Assembly: GCA_045616445.1 (NCBI GenBank)
Contig: JAZLGR010000030.1
Location: forward strand, 62,001 to 126,000
Source of the DNA: Fimousia sp045616445
Lineage (GTDB): Bacteria > Bacillota > Clostridia > Lachnospirales > Lachnospiraceae
Length of the DNA stretch: 64,000 nucleotides
Direction: 5' to 3'
Shown here: piece after piece, positions 61,598-64,000 of the stretch
How the letters are laid out: each line of letters begins with the position of its first letter
Position numbering within the stretch: position 1 is the stretch's first letter
Notes under the pieces: model-generated
The model's input: only the letters and a program-made list of their open reading frames with translations
What the model was told of the DNA's origin: nothing
Database searches by the model: none
Program-made: the position numbers and the translations under genes

Positions 61598-61628
61598 GAA
61601 AAAAGGACAGCAACTCTCGCTGCTGTCC
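61598..61628 (-). terminator. Terminator of acpP
   Basis: Stem GGACAGCA/TGCTGTCC with an 8-base loop, flanked by seven A that form the U tract on the minus strand. A second inverted repeat, ATAGGAGT/ACTCCTAT, lies just beyond (about 61570-61595), in the leader of the next gene. Confidence 0.87.
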
Positions 61629-61646
61629 TCATCACTTACTTTATAA

Positions 61647-61880
61647 TTAGTCTTCAACACCTTTGCTGTTTAAGAAGTTGATTACATCGCCGATTGTTTT
61701 TAACATTTCAACATCATCTGTAGAAATTTCAATTCCATATTCATCTTCCATAGCCATAACTAAGTCTAATAAGTCTAAGGAATCTGCATCAAGATCATCT
61801 TTAAAAGATGTATCTTCTGTAATTTCACTTACGTTTACACCAAGTGTTTCAGCGATCATTTCTGCGATTTTTTCAAACAT
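61647..61880 (-). CDS. acpP: Acyl carrier protein
   Basis: The 77-residue acidic four-helix protein carries growing acyl chains on a phosphopantetheine attached to the serine of DADSLDLLDLV. FKDDLDADSLD and EYGIEISTDDVEML are typical. The frame opens 10 codons earlier, but AAAGGAGA precedes the ATG at 61880. It is monocistronic; no fab genes are adjacent, so it may be the housekeeping ACP or a specialised copy. Confidence 0.95.
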   Translation of the reverse strand: MFEKIAEMIAETLGVNVSEITEDTSFKDDLDADSLDLLDLVMAMEDEYGIEISTDDVEMLKTIGDVINFLNSKGVED

Positions 61881-61922
61881 AACTATTCTATCTCCTTTGT
61901 AATTATCCATTTTTCACACTAG

Positions 61923-61943
61923 TACGTTATGACGCATACGTTA
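61923..61943. repeat. Direct repeat in the acpP leader
   Basis: TACGTTA occurs at 61923-61929 and 61937-61943, a 14-base period, just downstream of the acpP promoter. It may be a binding site for a regulator; none is identified. Confidence 0.45.
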
Positions 61944-61957
61944 CGTTTTCTAAAATT

Positions 61958-61986
61958 ATTATACCTACACCATAGTATTCACGCAA
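61958..61986 (-). promoter_or_regulatory. Promoter of acpP
   Basis: On the minus strand TTGCGT (61981-61986), 17-base spacer and TATAAT (61958-61963). Confidence 0.7.
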
Positions 61987-62045
61987 CGATTTTTTATAAT
62001 AATATTTTGTTCTTTTCGCAATATCATTATAATTTGTCAGATATT

Positions 62046-63080
62046 TTACTGTTCTTCAGCAAATGCATCCCAAGGAATGTCAATTTTCACACCTCTTGTG
62101 ATGACATCATCAATGTGCAGAAGGAGTGGATAATCCTCTTCTTTTAATACGCCGCGTTTTGCCATGTCACGAACAGCCTGAGCAGTTCTCTGCGCAATGA
62201 CAACAGCTTCTACCGTTTCGCCGGCAAGCATTTCCTTGGCTTCTACATAAGGGATACCCTTGCCAAGTAAGATACCCATACGACGGCTTCTTCCATTAAA
62301 TACGGTTACATAAAGGTCACCTACGCCGTGGATCAAGTTGATTGGTTCGCCACCAACCACATCGAGGAGACGCATCATTTCCTTCATGGACTGGCCGAAT
62401 AACATAGCCTGCGCGTCAAATAATTTGAAATCATCGCCGCGAAGCTCTTCCATGCCGATTGCAGTCGCTGTGGCCATGGCATATCCATTCTTTAATGCTA
62501 CAGAACACTCTACGCCGGTGATGTCAGTGGATAAGCTGATGTGATAGTAGTCAGTTGTCAGCATATTCTTGAACTTGCGAAGAACTTCCATGTCTTCCCC
62601 ACAGAATGCCACGTGGGTCTGGTCATGGTTGGCAAGCTTTAATGCGATACATGGGCCGCCGATGGCATTGAGTGATAATTTCTTGCCTTCCGGAAGCATA
62701 CGCTGCCAGTAATATGGATACGGCACCAGTGTACCGTCCGGTTCATTGATCATACCCTTGGTAACAGTGATGACTTCCATGCCGTCTGGAAGCTTCGGCA
62801 GGATTTCAGTTCCAAACCAGTCCACACCAAAGCTGCTGACACCGCCGATTACCACATCTGTGTCCTCCAATGCTTCTTCTAACTCTTCTAACTGATAGTA
62901 CTTGCAGCTATCATAAAGAGTTGCCTTCAGTGTCATATGATAATTGTCTTCTCTTAATCGATTAATAATGTCTCGGTCAATATGGGTACCAACCAGACGT
63001 ACTTCATTGCCATTCTCAATGGCTGGAAATGTTAACGCGGATCCCATCTGACCGGATCCGATAATTGTAATTACGCTCAT
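62046..63080 (-). CDS. gpsA: Glycerol-3-phosphate dehydrogenase family protein
   Basis: The 344-residue protein has an N-terminal Rossmann fold (ITIIGSGQMGSAL) and a helical C-terminal domain with ECSVALKNGYAMATATAIG, in which the Lys is the family's catalytic residue, and GVGDLYVTVFNGRSRRMG. It should reduce DHAP to glycerol 3-phosphate for lipid synthesis. The glycine motif (GSGQMG for GAGSWG) and the 340-plus length are divergent, so this may be a second paralogue with another substrate. AAAGGAGA precedes the ATG at 63080. It starts one base after the WYL gene's stop, hence coupled. Confidence 0.82.
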   Translation of the reverse strand: MSVITIIGSGQMGSALTFPAIENGNEVRLVGTHIDRDIINRLREDNYHMTLKATLYDSCKYYQLEELEEALEDTDVVIGGVSSFGVDWFGTEILPKLPDGMEVITVTKGMINEPDGTLVPYPYYWQRMLPEGKKLSLNAIGGPCIALKLANHDQTHVAFCGEDMEVLRKFKNMLTTDYYHISLSTDITGVECSVALKNGYAMATATAIGMEELRGDDFKLFDAQAMLFGQSMKEMMRLLDVVGGEPINLIHGVGDLYVTVFNGRSRRMGILLGKGIPYVEAKEMLAGETVEAVVIAQRTAQAVRDMAKRGVLKEEDYPLLLHIDDVITRGVKIDIPWDAFAEEQ

Positions 63081-63081
63081 C

Positions 63082-64000
63082 TTATTCTCCTTTATATTTA
63101 CCCAGTAGTTTTTGCAAATGTTCCTGATACTGTTCTCTGACACTGGCTGGAGCGGTAATCTCCATATGCTCTCCGATACCAGTCACCCAGCCGAAAAACT
63201 GCTGGCTGACTGCCACCAATACATTCACATGGAAATAGTCATCGCTCTCCGGAATCATCATCACATCCTGGCCAAAACGGTCGATGATGACCCCTGCAAG
63301 AAAGCTCTTGCAGCGAAGTGTCACATATTCATCGGTTCCGCCGTACATGCCAAAGGTCTTCTTCGCAAACTCTGCCAGATTAAACTGTTCAAATTTCTCT
63401 TTCCCGATACGTTTATCCTGCTGCGGAGTGATACTCTGCATCTTGTCGACACGATAATGCTTGATCTTGTTGGTTGCTTCTTCGTAAGCGATCAGATAAT
63501 AATTCTCATCATCCCAGGTCAGGGACCATGGGCTTACTGTATACAGTGCACCATCCTTCTTGGCTTTCAGCTGTTTCTTCGTTGTCCATTCAAAGTACTG
63601 GAACTGAATCTGCACATCGGAAGAGATGGCCATATGAAGGGCATCCACATTATAATAGATGGTTTCATTGCCTGTCTTTGGTCTGTTACGAACCACCACC
63701 TGTCGGCCAAGCTGCTTTGCCTCAGATCTGCTGGCCAGGGTTTCTAATTTCTTGATCAGCTCCATGGACTTCTTCTCAGTGATAAACTTGGAGGACTGAA
63801 CCACGTCCACCAGCAGCTTTAATTCCGCCAGCTCAAACTGTCTTGATGCCACGTAGTATCCGGCCTTCTTGCCTCGGACCTTGATGATATCAAGCCCAAA
63901 GTCCTGCAGTGCCTCCACATCCTGATAGATGCTCTTACGCTCTGCCGGAAGGTCATATTCATTCTCCAGAATACGAATCAGATCTGCCGCTGATAAGATA
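63082..64000 (-). CDS. WYL-domain transcriptional regulator (5' end beyond the window)
   Basis: The coding region is open to the right edge, so the N-terminus is missing. The visible 306 codons start in a DeoR-like winged helix (ADLIRILENEYDLPAERKSI, then the wing GKKAGYYVASRQF) and continue into a WYL domain (YTVSPWSLTWDDENYYLIAYE, HYRVDKMQSITP) and a C-terminal WCX part. WYL domains sense nucleic acids or small ligands in regulators of DNA damage or defence. No defence genes are visible to the left. Coupled with the downstream dehydrogenase gene. Confidence 0.9.
   Translation of the reverse strand, partial: ILSAADLIRILENEYDLPAERKSIYQDVEALQDFGLDIIKVRGKKAGYYVASRQFELAELKLLVDVVQSSKFITEKKSMELIKKLETLASRSEAKQLGRQVVVRNRPKTGNETIYYNVDALHMAISSDVQIQFQYFEWTTKKQLKAKKDGALYTVSPWSLTWDDENYYLIAYEEATNKIKHYRVDKMQSITPQQDKRIGKEKFEQFNLAEFAKKTFGMYGGTDEYVTLRCKSFLAGVIIDRFGQDVMMIPESDDYFHVNVLVAVSQQFFGWVTGIGEHMEITAPASVREQYQEHLQKLLGKYKGE

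Noticed and set aside
63112..63747. 211-codon plus-strand frame opposite the WYL regulator gene
   Set aside because: Fully antisense to a recognisable WYL domain; no promoter or ribosome-binding site.

Overview
The window is a stretch of core chromosome from a low-to-moderate GC member of Clostridia, most probably Lachnospiraceae. This rests on the gene families present: NifJ pyruvate:ferredoxin oxidoreductase, AddAB, an MreB-type rod-shape protein, a leucine T-box, DUF975 and DUF554 membrane proteins, and large secreted proteins with fibronectin III-like and Cys-x2-Cys/LGH repeats. The genus cannot be fixed from the sequence alone. About 50 protein genes are present, most on the minus strand. 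I saw no tRNA, rRNA, prophage, transposase or CRISPR array.

Layout. 1-1100: a secreted protein whose promoter carries a nine-G run. 1241-7709 (minus): Mrp-type Fe-S carrier, ribulose-phosphate epimerase, NifJ and MltG. 7868-16902: a cyclophilin, a secreted beta-helix protein, a polyphosphate kinase/exopolyphosphatase pair, diaminopimelate decarboxylase, class II fructose-bisphosphate aldolase and an acetyltransferase. A candidate small RNA of about 100 nt lies between the decarboxylase and aldolase genes. 17090-17680: a PAP2 phosphatase. 17859-27865: a compact operon of addB, addA, a methyltransferase, hslO and an aldehyde-dehydrogenase-like gene. 27957-29999: a ClC exchanger and a small protein. 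30111-32196: leuA under a T-box. 32197-32936: an odd 740-bp gene-free region. 32937-41690: a PfkB-like gene, YigZ, a PBP1-like gene, a HAD phosphatase, a parvulin, DUF554, and an ABC exporter paired with a signal-peptidase-like protease. 41877-48792: a DtxR-like regulator, DUF975, a YtrA-type GntR/ABC operon with a visible operator, a TRAP transporter and a small membrane protein. 48819-57420: hisA, mutY, comF, two secreted proteases and recD2. 57537-64000: mreB, a transglutaminase-like secreted protein, acpP, a glycerol-3-phosphate dehydrogenase and a partial WYL regulator.

The most unusual content is threefold. First, three full-length, undamaged genes encode enzymes whose catalytic residues are replaced: an ALDH3-like protein (Cys to Ser, Glu to Gln, Asn to Thr), a PfkB-like protein (catalytic Asp to Ala), and a PBP1-like protein that has lost the transglycosylase Glu and all three transpeptidase motifs. 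I checked each substitution codon by codon. Second, a 130-bp element built of consecutive hairpins with three-base loops occurs twice (17678-17807, 32768-32896), each time between convergent genes and each time just beyond the 3' end of one of the catalytically altered genes. Third, the region before the second copy holds about ten scattered copies of a TATCACATCTT-like motif in both orientations. Three secreted enzymes of different catalytic class share a C-terminal module, which suggests a common extracellular target or anchoring route.
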